64,000 nt of DNA from Endozoicomonas sp965198415 (GTDB lineage: Bacteria > Pseudomonadota > Gammaproteobacteria > Pseudomonadales > Endozoicomonadaceae): contig CBDAPN010000028.1 of NCBI GenBank assembly GCA_965198415.1, positions 186,001 through 250,000 of the forward strand. The letters run 5' to 3'. Shown one piece after another: positions 34,626-43,791 of the stretch. The translations under genes and the position numbers were made by a program. Within the stretch, counting starts at the first letter, position 1, and each line of letters starts with the position of its first letter. The notes beneath the pieces are model-generated. The model was not told where the DNA came from and searched no databases. It saw only the letters and a list, made by a program, of their open reading frames with translations.

Positions 34626-37162
34626 GATGAAACCTCCTTTAGCTCGATCTTTTCCTGTTGGGTAGCCGGGCGGATCTGCTGGCGCTCACTGACAAAAACG
34701 ATATTACTGTCTGACTGGTCACTGTTAATAAAATGGCTGAAGCGTTTCAGTTTCTCAGGGCTCTCCAGTGTGGTTTTCCATTCGCATTGATAGGTGCCCA
34801 CCAAGTGGGTCATTTCGTCTTCCAGGGTCTGATTGATGCCGAGGCTGTCATCAATAATGACCGACCTGAGGTAGTCCAGCCCGCCATTCAGATTCTCCAG
34901 CCAGCCGGCAGTTCTTTGTAGTCGGTCTGCGGTACGGATATAAAACATCAAAAAACGATCAATGTATTTGACCAGTGTTTCATCATCGAGTTCCGTGGCA
35001 AAAAGATCAGCGTGGCGCGGTTTCATACCACCATTGCCGCCTACATACAGATTCCAGCCTTTTTCGGTTGCTATTACACCTACGTCTTTGCTTTGTGCTT
35101 CTGCGCACTCACGGGTACAGCCGGAAACGGCCATTTTTATTTTATGGGGGGAGCGAACCCCTCGATAACGGTGTTCAATGGCGATCGCCATACTGGTGCT
35201 GTCCAGTACACCATAACGGCACCATGTGCTACCCACACAGGATTTTACGGTTCTCAGTGATTTACCATAGGCATGACCGGTTTCAAAACCTGCATCCACC
35301 AATCGCTGCCAAATAGCGGGGAGCTCATCTACCCGGGCACCGAACAGGTCGATCCGCTGGCCACCGGTAATTTTGGTGTAGAGGTTAAACTCCTTACCGA
35401 CCTCGCCAATTACTATGAGTTTTTCCGGTGTAATTTCACCACCGGGAATTCTTGGAACTATTGAGTAAGTGCCGTCTTTTTGAATATTGCCCAAAAAGTA
35501 GTCGTTGGTATCTTGCAATGGCGCGTGGTCAGTTTTCAGGATGTAGTCATTCCAGCACGAAGCCAGAATAGAACCTATGGTCGGCTTGCAAATATCACAC
35601 CCAAGGCCGCGGCCGTGTTGCTCAATGACTTGGGCAAAAGTTTGCAGTTTGCCGACGCGAACCAAGTGGTAAAGCTCTTGGCGTGAATAGGCAAAGTGCT
35701 CACAAATATCCTTTTTCACCTCCACGCCCAGTTGAGTCAGTTCATGGTCAAGTACTTGCTTAACCAGTGCGGCGCAACCACCGCACCCGGTACCGGCACT
35801 GGTCTCTGCCTTCAGAGTAGCAATATCCTGACACCCAGCGGCAACGGCATTAACCAAGTCGCCTTTACTGACGTTAAAACAAGAGCAGATTTGTGCTGTT
35901 TCCGGTAAGGCGGCAACGCCTAACCCGGTATTGGCCGCACCATCGCTCAGGGGCAAAATTAACTCAGCGGGTTTTTTCGGTGGCACAATACCATTGAGCA
36001 TCATTTGTAAAAGAGTACCGTAGTCGTCTGTATCGCCAACTAACACCGCACCCAACACTCTTTTTTTGGTTTTGGATACCACCAGCTTTTTATAAACCTG
36101 TTTTTCTTCATCAATAAACTGATAGCTGAGTGCGCCTTTCGTTTGACCGTGGGCATCACCAACGCTGGCCACATCAACACCCATCAGTTTGAGTTTGGTG
36201 CTCATATCCGCACCGGTAAACTGGTTGCTGTCATTGCCGCACAGGTGGTCAACCACCACCTGCGCCATTTTGTAACCCGGTGCCACCAGACCGAAAACCC
36301 GGTTTTCCCACAGTGCACACTCTCCAATGGCAAAAATGGCTTCGTCTGAGGTTTGGCAATGGTTGTCGATGACAATGCCGCCTCGCTCACCTATGGTCAG
36401 TCCGGCTGCTCTGGCCAGTTCATCTCTTGGGCGAATGCCCGCCGAGAAAAGTATAATATCGGTATTTAATACCTCACCATCGGCAAACTGCATCTGATGG
36501 ATTGTTCCCTCACCATCACTGATTAGCTGCGTGTTTTTACCCGTGTGGATGTGTACGCCCAACTGTTCAATTTTCCGCCTGAGCATGGCGCCACCACCTT
36601 CATCCATCTGCACGGCCATCAATCTGGGGGCAAATTCAACCACATGTGTTACCAGACCAAGGTCTTTTAATGCTTTGGCCGCTTCCAGTCCGAGCAGCCC
36701 GCCGCCCACTACGGTTCCTATTTTGCTGCTACCGGCGGCGTTGGCTATGGCTTCAAGATCCTCAATGGTGCGATAAACAAAGCAGTTTTTGCGCTTATGC
36801 CCCGGCACGGGTGGCACGAAAGGGTAGGAGCCGGTTGCCAGCACCAGTTTGTCATAGTTAACGCTGCGTCCGTTACTGGTGGTTAGTTCACGGGCGTCCC
36901 GGTTGATGTTTTCAACCGTTTCGTTGAGTATCAGATCAATACCCTGCTGGTTATAGAAACCTTTTGGTACCATGGAAAGGTCTTCAGCGCTGCGGCCACT
37001 GAAAAATTCCGATAGATGAACCCGGTCGTAAGCCGGGCGAGGCTCCTCGCCCAACACAACCACCTGAAATTGTTTAAGCCCACCTGTCGCCACCAACTTT
37101 TCCAAAAAGTGGTGGCCCACCATGCCGTTTCCAACTACCACCAGAACTTGTTTAGCGTTCAT
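34622..37162 (-). CDS. nirB: Nitrite reductase (NADH) large subunit
   Basis: 846 residues. Reduces nitrite to ammonium in the cytoplasm. Domains in order: FAD/NADH-binding flavoprotein (VLVVVGNGMVGHHFLEKL; GTVVGGGLLGLEAAKAL), a BFD [2Fe-2S] domain (CSCFNVSKGDLVNAV, GTGCGGC), a nitrite/sulfite reductase ferredoxin-like half domain, and the siroheme/[4Fe-4S] domain with CVGSTWCRYGV and GCTRECAEAQSKD. It is the first gene of the operon. GGGG lies upstream of the ATG and a sigma-54 promoter about 40 bases before it. Confidence 0.96.
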   Translation of the reverse strand: MNAKQVLVVVGNGMVGHHFLEKLVATGGLKQFQVVVLGEEPRPAYDRVHLSEFFSGRSAEDLSMVPKGFYNQQGIDLILNETVENINRDARELTTSNGRSVNYDKLVLATGSYPFVPPVPGHKRKNCFVYRTIEDLEAIANAAGSSKIGTVVGGGLLGLEAAKALKDLGLVTHVVEFAPRLMAVQMDEGGGAMLRRKIEQLGVHIHTGKNTQLISDGEGTIHQMQFADGEVLNTDIILFSAGIRPRDELARAAGLTIGERGGIVIDNHCQTSDEAIFAIGECALWENRVFGLVAPGYKMAQVVVDHLCGNDSNQFTGADMSTKLKLMGVDVASVGDAHGQTKGALSYQFIDEEKQVYKKLVVSKTKKRVLGAVLVGDTDDYGTLLQMMLNGIVPPKKPAELILPLSDGAANTGLGVAALPETAQICSCFNVSKGDLVNAVAAGCQDIATLKAETSAGTGCGGCAALVKQVLDHELTQLGVEVKKDICEHFAYSRQELYHLVRVGKLQTFAQVIEQHGRGLGCDICKPTIGSILASCWNDYILKTDHAPLQDTNDYFLGNIQKDGTYSIVPRIPGGEITPEKLIVIGEVGKEFNLYTKITGGQRIDLFGARVDELPAIWQRLVDAGFETGHAYGKSLRTVKSCVGSTWCRYGVLDSTSMAIAIEHRYRGVRSPHKIKMAVSGCTRECAEAQSKDVGVIATEKGWNLYVGGNGGMKPRHADLFATELDDETLVKYIDRFLMFYIRTADRLQRTAGWLENLNGGLDYLRSVIIDDSLGINQTLEDEMTHLVGTYQCEWKTTLESPEKLKRFSHFINSDQSDSNIVFVSERQQIRPATQQEKIELKEVSS

Positions 37163-37201
37163 TTCAGCAGATCCCCATTGCTGATTTTTTTCAGGCCCGG
37201 A

Positions 37202-37217
37202 TGCAGGGGCTATGCCA
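37202..37217 (-). promoter_or_regulatory. Sigma-54 promoter of the nirB operon
   Basis: On the minus strand TGGCATAGCCCCTGCA matches every fixed position of the sigma-54 consensus TGGCAYRNNNNYTGCW. Transcription would start near 37190, giving a leader of about 28 bases. Confidence 0.85.
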
Positions 37218-37272
37218 AGAGCGGCAAAGGTGTAAATTCAGTAGGTTACTGCTGAGTTTAGGTTGAGAAGTT

Positions 37273-37318
37273 GCACCAAATGTAACCTAAAGTTTTAATC
37301 GGCGTTATTATTTGGTGC
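37273..37318 (-). promoter_or_regulatory. Two NtrC-type enhancer sites of the nirB operon
   Basis: GCACCAAATGTAACC (37273-37287) and GTTATTATTTGGTGC (37304-37318) each carry one perfect GCACC/GGTGC half of the NtrC palindrome and a degenerate second half. Their centres are 31 bases apart (about three helical turns), and they lie about 90 and 120 bases upstream of the predicted start, the usual enhancer distance. Confidence 0.75.
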
Positions 37319-37420
37319 ATGTAGTCCAAGTTGGCCTTATGGGATTTGCAATTAAAAAACAGAAAGCTTAGTTCACGCTATAGTACTGATCTTTTCGGTT
37401 ACTCTTCAGAATAAATTTTT

Positions 37421-39496
37421 TTACTCTATTTTCGTGCCTTTAATTGTGGTTTCTGGGCGTCTTACGCGACCGTATTGACCAGGTATATCGATAAAGTCAA
37501 AAGGTGCCCGACCTGCAAGTAGCGTCAGTGATCTACACTTGATATGGTTTTCATCAGGCTGGTACTGGTAGATAGGTAACTTCATTTGTTCTGCAATCTC
37601 TTTTGCTGCACTTATGAATAGGTTTTGATCATGAGTTTGTTTAGGTAAAATTGTGTCTAAAAATAGAGCAGGGTTATTAGATGGATTAAATAATATTATA
37701 ATTACTGCACGAGTAATAATAATACCCTTCTGGTTTTTCTTAACTAGCATAGCGTTACGTCCATCCATTACATAATTCATTAGAGATAATATTTTTAGAT
37801 CTTCTTTAGTAGGTGATAGACAGGTTGAAAGGTCAAATCCACTGGTAAAAAAATCCCATGAATTTTCTGACAGTAGCAGTGTTTCGTTCTCTTTTAGTTT
37901 GTTTTGAATATTCGAGCTAAAACCCGAGAAATTTGCATTCCAACCATTCTCTAAAAATGGGTATTTTTTATGGATGGCTTGCAGATGAGGATTTTTTGAC
38001 AAATCTTGCCGAGCCTTAATAAACTTACCGGATTGGCTGGTTTCAATAAACTGATTGAAGAGATCTAAAGTTTCTTTTAGCAAATCCTGAAACTCATAAT
38101 TATAATAATATAGGTCAATAAAGCTTAAAAGTTGATTTTTATACATCGAAGTAAGAAAAGGGTTACGTTGCTGCAGTACCCAGTCGTTCACAACTAGCTT
38201 TTCTTTTATGAATTTTTCTGCTCCTTTTTTTTCTTCTATTATTGCATTGATTAGGTCTTTTTTTCTATTTGAAGGCTCTTTGATAAAGTCACCAAGGCTT
38301 TGTTTATCATTTGCCTTCGTTATTATCATGTCAATCAAAACGAGCTTTTCAAAGAAAGCCTTTCCTTTTTGTAAGGTAAGTGTCTGTAATGCCTGATCAG
38401 TGTTTGCAACATCTAATGGGGTGTAGCTTTTTATCTTATCCAGAGTGACTAACCACTGAGAAAAAACTTTACTATTTTTAAGTTTTTTTCTGGTGCCGGA
38501 GTTGTTTTGCAGATTTTGGCTTATCTCTTTCAATGCATTCTCTGAAATACATTCATGATGCCACAGCTGTATTAAGCCGACAGGTGCCAGCAATAATAAT
38601 GCACCCCCCTTGTGCTCGGGTTGATAGCACAAGCTCAATATGTTGGCCGGAGTTTTAACAAGGCATGCCAGTCCTCTTGCCAGATAAGGCATATTTCTCA
38701 CACTATTATGGGTTAAAAAAGCATTTATCACTCCGGTTGGAACAGTGGTGCTTGCAACCCCTTTACAGGCTGCGATTGCCAGCAATAGGCGGTGAAATCT
38801 CTTTTTAACTGCTTGTTTTTCGTCAGCTGAAAGCGAATGATCGGTGAAGTCCGAGTTAACCATATTATTCTTAATGTGAGCGATTTCTGCCTTAAACACT
38901 TCGGATAAGCAGGGTACTAAAAGATCAATAGTTTCTGTCAGTGAATCCAAATAGGGGGTTAACGGTTTATCTCCTACTGGAAAAGAGAAGCCGTTGAAGT
39001 CACAAAGTTGCTCGTGTTTTGTACTTGAAAGCTTTGTATTTGATGTTTCTTTCAGTATCTCTGCAACGGTGTCAATGTAGCCCTGATACCCTATAGAACC
39101 CTGTTGTTTAGATAAATAAGCCAGCTCTCTGGCAATATTATCCTGATTACCGGCCTGGCGGGTTTTTGGGTCACGATGAGAATGTGCAGGCACTACTGCA
39201 AATTTTAATTCTGGGCTATGATATTCGTCTTCTATTTTGTTAATAGCATCTGCTCGTGAAGACGGTAATATTTTCTCTAATTCAGGATGAGCAGAAATAA
39301 GCCGTTCGTATAATTTTGTATCAACTGGTTTACTTCCTTCTGGGTCAAGGACGAGCTTACTGTCGACTTGTTTTATTTCCCGTCCCATGTATTGAATGCT
39401 TCCCCCCTCCCTAGAGAAACCTTGAGGGTTCGATATTATTTTTCTACCTAGCGCTTGTGGCTCTATCAAACTGAAATCTTTACTATAAAGGTGCAT
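37421..39496 (-). CDS. Large hypothetical protein, helical, possible effector
   Basis: I do not recognise the family of this 691-residue protein. No signal peptide. Residues 1-120 are polar; about 190-330 are helical with two hydrophobic stretches (LLLAIAACKGVAS; GALLLLAPVGLIQLWH). About 400-520 are Lys-rich helices. The C-terminal part (about 575-670) is compact: FTSGFDLSTCLSPT, then LSLMNYVMDGRNAMLVKKN, GIIITRAVIIILF and PALFLDTILP. That pattern, a cysteine followed by a small alpha/beta unit with DGRN and a TRA strand, recalls an unnamed domain I have seen in large proteins of intracellular bacteria; this is memory, not proof. AT-rich. The start codon at 39496 is uncertain. Confidence 0.6.
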   Translation of the reverse strand: MHLYSKDFSLIEPQALGRKIISNPQGFSREGGSIQYMGREIKQVDSKLVLDPEGSKPVDTKLYERLISAHPELEKILPSSRADAINKIEDEYHSPELKFAVVPAHSHRDPKTRQAGNQDNIARELAYLSKQQGSIGYQGYIDTVAEILKETSNTKLSSTKHEQLCDFNGFSFPVGDKPLTPYLDSLTETIDLLVPCLSEVFKAEIAHIKNNMVNSDFTDHSLSADEKQAVKKRFHRLLLAIAACKGVASTTVPTGVINAFLTHNSVRNMPYLARGLACLVKTPANILSLCYQPEHKGGALLLLAPVGLIQLWHHECISENALKEISQNLQNNSGTRKKLKNSKVFSQWLVTLDKIKSYTPLDVANTDQALQTLTLQKGKAFFEKLVLIDMIITKANDKQSLGDFIKEPSNRKKDLINAIIEEKKGAEKFIKEKLVVNDWVLQQRNPFLTSMYKNQLLSFIDLYYYNYEFQDLLKETLDLFNQFIETSQSGKFIKARQDLSKNPHLQAIHKKYPFLENGWNANFSGFSSNIQNKLKENETLLLSENSWDFFTSGFDLSTCLSPTKEDLKILSLMNYVMDGRNAMLVKKNQKGIIITRAVIIILFNPSNNPALFLDTILPKQTHDQNLFISAAKEIAEQMKLPIYQYQPDENHIKCRSLTLLAGRAPFDFIDIPGQYGRVRRPETTIKGTKIE

Positions 39497-40203
39497 TTTT
39501 TGTTTAACTCGGGCATGTTATGAAAAAACAAGTGTCCTTTAATCACTGGGTATGATGGCATCGACCAAAAATAAGCCTCGAAAAAAGCTAACCGAAACTT
39601 GCGATGCCTTAGCCTACACAATAATAGCTCTGATTTCAGCCCTCCAACTAAAAAAATCTGAGCCGATTTCAACGGCGGGGAACTTTTCTCTGATTTTGGT
39701 GCTTTACTAATTAGAGAAATTATACAGACAGCGGGCTTTTTAATAAGCTGATTCGAGCGATGAATAATTAACGTCTTTATTGTGCGTGTGGGTCTCTTTA
39801 AAGAAGAACTAACAGTAAAAATAGGTGCTTGGTCATAGCGCAATGTAATTATCTATAATACGACACTGAGCAAGTATTAAAGTTTCAGTTGTTTTCGGAG
39901 TATTTAAATAAATATTTTTCTTGGTGGCATCACTAATAATTGATTAGTGCATAAAATCTATTTTTTTAATGCATTGTGGTCTTTGATATTAACCCTTTGT
40001 CGTATTTATATGGAAAGAATTATAACAATGTATCATTTAACGATTAACGAAAGCTTGACGACACTGAGTATGAACCAATAAGGTAATTGAGTACTTCAAC
40101 GCCTGATTGAGCAGTGTAAGTCCGGCAAAAGGATGCAGTACGACTAAGTGCTAATAAAAAATTAACCTATGGGAAAACCACACAAAGTAACGGCGGCCGC
40201 TCT
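39497..40203. other. About 700 bases without a supported gene
   Basis: AT-rich. A 125-codon minus frame (39466-39843) overlaps the gene to its left and has no coding character. No repeat, RNA or insertion-sequence end was found. The DM13 gene starts at its right edge. Confidence 0.45.
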
Positions 40204-40695
40204 ATGAAATATTTACGCACAATGACGCTTATCATCACCCACACACTCTTTCTTGGGGTAGGAGTCGCAGCGGGCATTTATCTGCTTCCTATCCTCATTG
40301 CCCCCGATGCACCCTCTATATCAGCCATTGAAAACAGCCAGCAAACACAACGTTTTCAAGGGGAGTTCGATCGGCAGCGAAAGGATAGCGACCAGCTGCA
40401 CTGGGGGGAAGGGGAGTTTAGTATCAACGAGGACACCATCAGTTTTACCGGTGAACTCGCTCCCGGGCCAGACTACACACTGTATCTTTCTCCTCTGTTC
40501 ATTGAAGAGGAAGTTGAGTTTAGTAAGTATAAAGACCAAATGGCTTTGGTTGGAGATGTGGATACGTTCAACAACTTTATTATCCCGATCTCACCTGGTA
40601 TTGACCCCTCAGAGTACAATACCGTTATTGTCTGGTGTGATGCCTTTGATGAGTTTATTACCTCCGGGGAGTATTATGCGGTGGTTAGTAAGTAA
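40204..40695 (+). CDS. DM13-domain membrane-anchored protein
   Basis: 163 residues. One N-terminal membrane helix (residues about 7-33, LIITHTLFLGVGVAAGIYLL) anchors a periplasmic DM13 domain. The domain shows HWGEGEFSINEDTISFTGEL, GPDYTLYLSP and the characteristic end VIVWCDAFDEFIT with its buried cysteine. DM13 domains are proposed to bind haem or take part in redox steps; this is family inference. No gene in obvious operon with it. Confidence 0.85.
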   Translation: MKYLRTMTLIITHTLFLGVGVAAGIYLLPILIAPDAPSISAIENSQQTQRFQGEFDRQRKDSDQLHWGEGEFSINEDTISFTGELAPGPDYTLYLSPLFIEEEVEFSKYKDQMALVGDVDTFNNFIIPISPGIDPSEYNTVIVWCDAFDEFITSGEYYAVVSK

Positions 40696-40880
40696 GTTCT
40701 AATCTGAGCGTTTGGGCTTGAGAGGGAGCTGAGCTTTCTCGTTAAGTTGCATAGGCTCTTTTATTGGGCAAAGTGTCAAGCCTGATAGCAACCACAGTGC
40801 TCACCCGCTCATGGGTGAGGTGGTAGGCTGGTGGCGAAATGCTTCGGGCTTGAACAACTTTCCCAGTGCAGATTAATAGT

Positions 40881-41795
40881 TTAGGGCTTCTGCCCAACAT
40901 TGAAACACCGGGAGTTTTCAAACCAATGAATTTGCGGATTAACCCACGCCTGTAACAATTTAGGAAACAGCGTGTCATGGTTAGGGATATCTCTTAAATA
41001 AGGCTCCAACTGTCGACTAGTCAATTGCATCAGGTGGCCGTAGTTATTTTCACCTCCCTGCACCCGCTGGCAGGTCAGGTCGGCACTGATGTTGGTTAAC
41101 CCGGCGGCCGCCATCATTTCAGCCACGTAATAACCCTGTTCAAAGCTCATGTAGCCAGACATTCGTTCATAGACTGCGCTCATATAATCCATGAGGCGGC
41201 TGTCCAGTTTTCCCAGTTCGCAAAAGCGGTATTTAAATGCACCGTCTACCAGGTCTTCAATATATAAATAGCCGCCGGGTTTTAAGGAGCGGGCCAGTCT
41301 GTTGATCAGTGCCTGATTATCGTTACGGGTCAGGTGCATTAACACAAGGCGCATGAAGATAAAGTTAAATGTTTCAACGCCCGGATCATAGGTGGCTATA
41401 TCTCCCTGAACAACGGTTACCTTCGGTGAGGTTGCTGCCACATCAGAAAGGAAAGTGTCGTCTATATCAAGAGCGGTGACCTTTTTTGCATGCTCAGCAA
41501 GAAAGTGTGTCATTGAGCCAAGGCCCGGCCCCACTTCAAGAAAGGTACCGCCCGGTTGCAACAGTGGCTTAACTCGAGCCTGTGATTCGTTGTCTTGTAG
41601 CTTTTGCAAACACGTCAAGCGTTGCCTGCCCTCTTCCCAACTATTAGGAATGGCGTATTTACCCTCTTCGATAATACCGTTGTCCGACTTATTAACCACT
41701 GCCATGGCTAATATCGGATAAGCGCCTATAGAAAGGATTGGCAGAGAGTGGATGAACGTTTCCATCAGATTCATGGTAATCACCCGTTTAAGCAT
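40881..41795 (-). CDS. Class I SAM-dependent methyltransferase
   Basis: 304 residues. N-terminal 40 residues include a hydrophobic stretch (HSLPILSIGAYPILAMAVV) that could be a membrane anchor or signal. The methyltransferase core follows: motif I FLEVGPGLGSMTHFLAEH, motif II VTALDIDD, motif III VVQGDIATY, FNFIFMRLVLMHL and LKPGGYLYIEDL. Motif I is complete. Substrate unknown; the architecture resembles enzymes acting on small molecules. A start at M8 (41774) is possible. Confidence 0.85.
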   Translation of the reverse strand: MLKRVITMNLMETFIHSLPILSIGAYPILAMAVVNKSDNGIIEEGKYAIPNSWEEGRQRLTCLQKLQDNESQARVKPLLQPGGTFLEVGPGLGSMTHFLAEHAKKVTALDIDDTFLSDVAATSPKVTVVQGDIATYDPGVETFNFIFMRLVLMHLTRNDNQALINRLARSLKPGGYLYIEDLVDGAFKYRFCELGKLDSRLMDYMSAVYERMSGYMSFEQGYYVAEMMAAAGLTNISADLTCQRVQGGENNYGHLMQLTSRQLEPYLRDIPNHDTLFPKLLQAWVNPQIHWFENSRCFNVGQKP

Positions 41796-41893
41796 GGTTG
41801 AGTATTAAAAGATAGAAAAAAACATGATTGGTCGTTTATACGTCCTGTTAGCTGAATTGGTGGGTTAAATGTTTAGCTGGCATTCAGAGTTAT

Positions 41894-43408
41894 TTATTTG
41901 GGCATTTGCCGATCCAGTTGACGGTATTGCAGCGCTTCGGCCAGATGATTGGTGAGCACCTGATCGCTGTCGGACAGGTCGGCAATGGTTCTTGCTACCC
42001 GCAAAACTCGCTGTAACCCACGGCTGGATATTTGCAGTTGTTCAGAAGCTTTGGTCAGCAGGTCTTTCTCTTGTTGACCGAGGGCGCAGACGCTGAAGAG
42101 TTCTCGCGATGAGAGTTGCGTGTTAATTTTCCCCTGCCTTTGGTGTTGTCTTTTTCTGGCTTGAATGACTAGCGCCCGTTGGCTGGTGGAGTTGATTGGG
42201 TTGCTAACAGGTTCTGGGTCCATCATGGTCTGAATATTTTGTGTGGGTACTTCAACCTGCAAATCAATTCGGTCAAGCAGCGGGCCGGATAATTTATTGC
42301 GATATCGACGGATTTGATCCGCTGAACAGCGACAGGTTCTTTTGCTGTCCCCAAGATAGCCACAAGGGCAGGGGTTCATAGCCCCGACCAGCTGAAAGCG
42401 GGCGGGAAAACGCTCTTGCCCTTTGGCGCGAGTGATGACTACTTCGCCGTTTTCCAGCGGTTCTCGCAGTATTTCCAATGAGGCGCGAGAGAATTCTGGC
42501 ACTTCATCAAGAAAAAGTACGCCGTTGTGGGCGTAGGATATTTCGCCCGGTTGCGGGACACTGCCACCGCCCACAAGCGATACCGATGAAGATGAATGAT
42601 GCGGCGTACGAAAAGGGCGCTGGGCAATCATCTCAATGGAGTGGGATGCCAGTGAGTGTATAGCGGCCACTTCCAGTGCTTCTGTCTCGCTCAGCGGTGG
42701 CATCAAGCCCGGTAAGCGACTGGCCAACATGGTTTTACCGGTGCCCGGTGGGCCAAAAAGCAGCAGGTGGTGTGAACCGGCAGCAGCAATTAACAGTGCT
42801 CGCTTGGCAAATTCCTGCCCTCGAACTTCTGACAGATCGGGGTATTGAACCCCTTTGCAACTGGGCTTTGGTTGTGCGGGTTCAATATGGATTTTGCCTT
42901 GCAGGTAAGCGCACACTTGCGTCAAATCTCTGGTACCGATTGCCCTGACCTCACTAACCAGCGCTGCAACCGGAGCGTTTTGTTGCGGAATGATCAGCTC
43001 CCGTTGTTCATCTTTGCAGGCCATAGAGGCGCAAAGCATGGCCTTGACCGGGCGAAGTTCACCAGAGAGCGCCAACTCTCCCAAAAACTCCCTGCCTTGC
43101 AGCGTTTCAGCGGGCAGTTGAGCGGAAGCCACCAAAATGCCAAGGGCGATGGGCAGGTCAAAACGGCCACCTTCTTTGGGCAGGTCGGCAGGGGCAAGGT
43201 TGACTGTGATGCGGCCTTCGGGGAATTCAAAGCCGCTGTTGATCAGAGCACTTCGCACCCGGTCTTTGCTCTCACGTACCGCTGCTTCTGGCAGGCCAAC
43301 AATATTTAGGCCGGGTAGCCCTTGGGAAAGATGAACTTCCACCGCAACAGCAGGAGCGCGAATTCCCTGACTGGCCCGGGTGTGAACCTGCGCAAGTGAT
43401 GAAGGCAT
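41894..43408 (-). CDS. comM: YifB/ComM family Mg chelatase-like AAA+ ATPase
   Basis: 504 residues. N-terminal Lon-protease-like S5 fold domain (VHTRASQGIRAPAVAVEVHL, then GLPGLNIVGLPEAAVRESKDR), central AAA+ domain with Walker A LFGPPGTGKTMLASRLPG, Walker B VLFLDEVPEF, and a C-terminal region with four cysteines (CPCGYLGDSKRTCRC). ComM is a hexameric helicase that promotes branch migration in natural transformation. As in Pseudomonas it lies near ubiK and glnK-amtB, here with a kinase gene inserted between. Confidence 0.94.
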   Translation of the reverse strand: MPSSLAQVHTRASQGIRAPAVAVEVHLSQGLPGLNIVGLPEAAVRESKDRVRSALINSGFEFPEGRITVNLAPADLPKEGGRFDLPIALGILVASAQLPAETLQGREFLGELALSGELRPVKAMLCASMACKDEQRELIIPQQNAPVAALVSEVRAIGTRDLTQVCAYLQGKIHIEPAQPKPSCKGVQYPDLSEVRGQEFAKRALLIAAAGSHHLLLFGPPGTGKTMLASRLPGLMPPLSETEALEVAAIHSLASHSIEMIAQRPFRTPHHSSSSVSLVGGGSVPQPGEISYAHNGVLFLDEVPEFSRASLEILREPLENGEVVITRAKGQERFPARFQLVGAMNPCPCGYLGDSKRTCRCSADQIRRYRNKLSGPLLDRIDLQVEVPTQNIQTMMDPEPVSNPINSTSQRALVIQARKRQHQRQGKINTQLSSRELFSVCALGQQEKDLLTKASEQLQISSRGLQRVLRVARTIADLSDSDQVLTNHLAEALQYRQLDRQMPK

Positions 43409-43791
43409 ATTGTGATGACCGCTTAATTATTTGTTGACCGATTAATCAATACCAAGCAATCAAAGATAGCAGTTTCTGAACAGGTTGCCTGTGAAATTGT
43501 CAACTGTTTGAAATTACAGTGTTTTATGGGCATCAAGTTAATGTTGCTCTGTTTTGAATTATTTGGGGTTTGAATAGCGGTAATTAATGGTGCTATTGGC
43601 CTTAATGATGTTCTATTGCCTTTTTAATTTACGAGAATTTGCTGGAGGTATTTTTATATAAGTAAACCTGATTTTACAATAATAGAACTGTGTTTTTTGA
43701 AATAAAGCTTGAATAAAGTTTTAAATAATTTATGCTGGCTTTTTTAATTATGGGAAAGTAAATAAATCGCTAAATTAAGTAAGGTTAAGTT
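43409..43791. other. 383-base AT-rich spacer before the kinase gene
   Basis: Very AT-rich. A possible promoter, TTGAAT and TATGCT 16 bases apart, lies about 55 bases before the kinase start. Nothing else is supported. Confidence 0.35.

Noticed and set aside
39466..39843. 125-codon minus frame next to the 691-residue gene
   Set aside because: Overlaps that gene by 31 bases, lacks a ribosome binding site and has no protein-like composition.
40742..40978. 78-codon minus frame
   Set aside because: Overlaps the 3' end of the methyltransferase in another frame, with no start signal.
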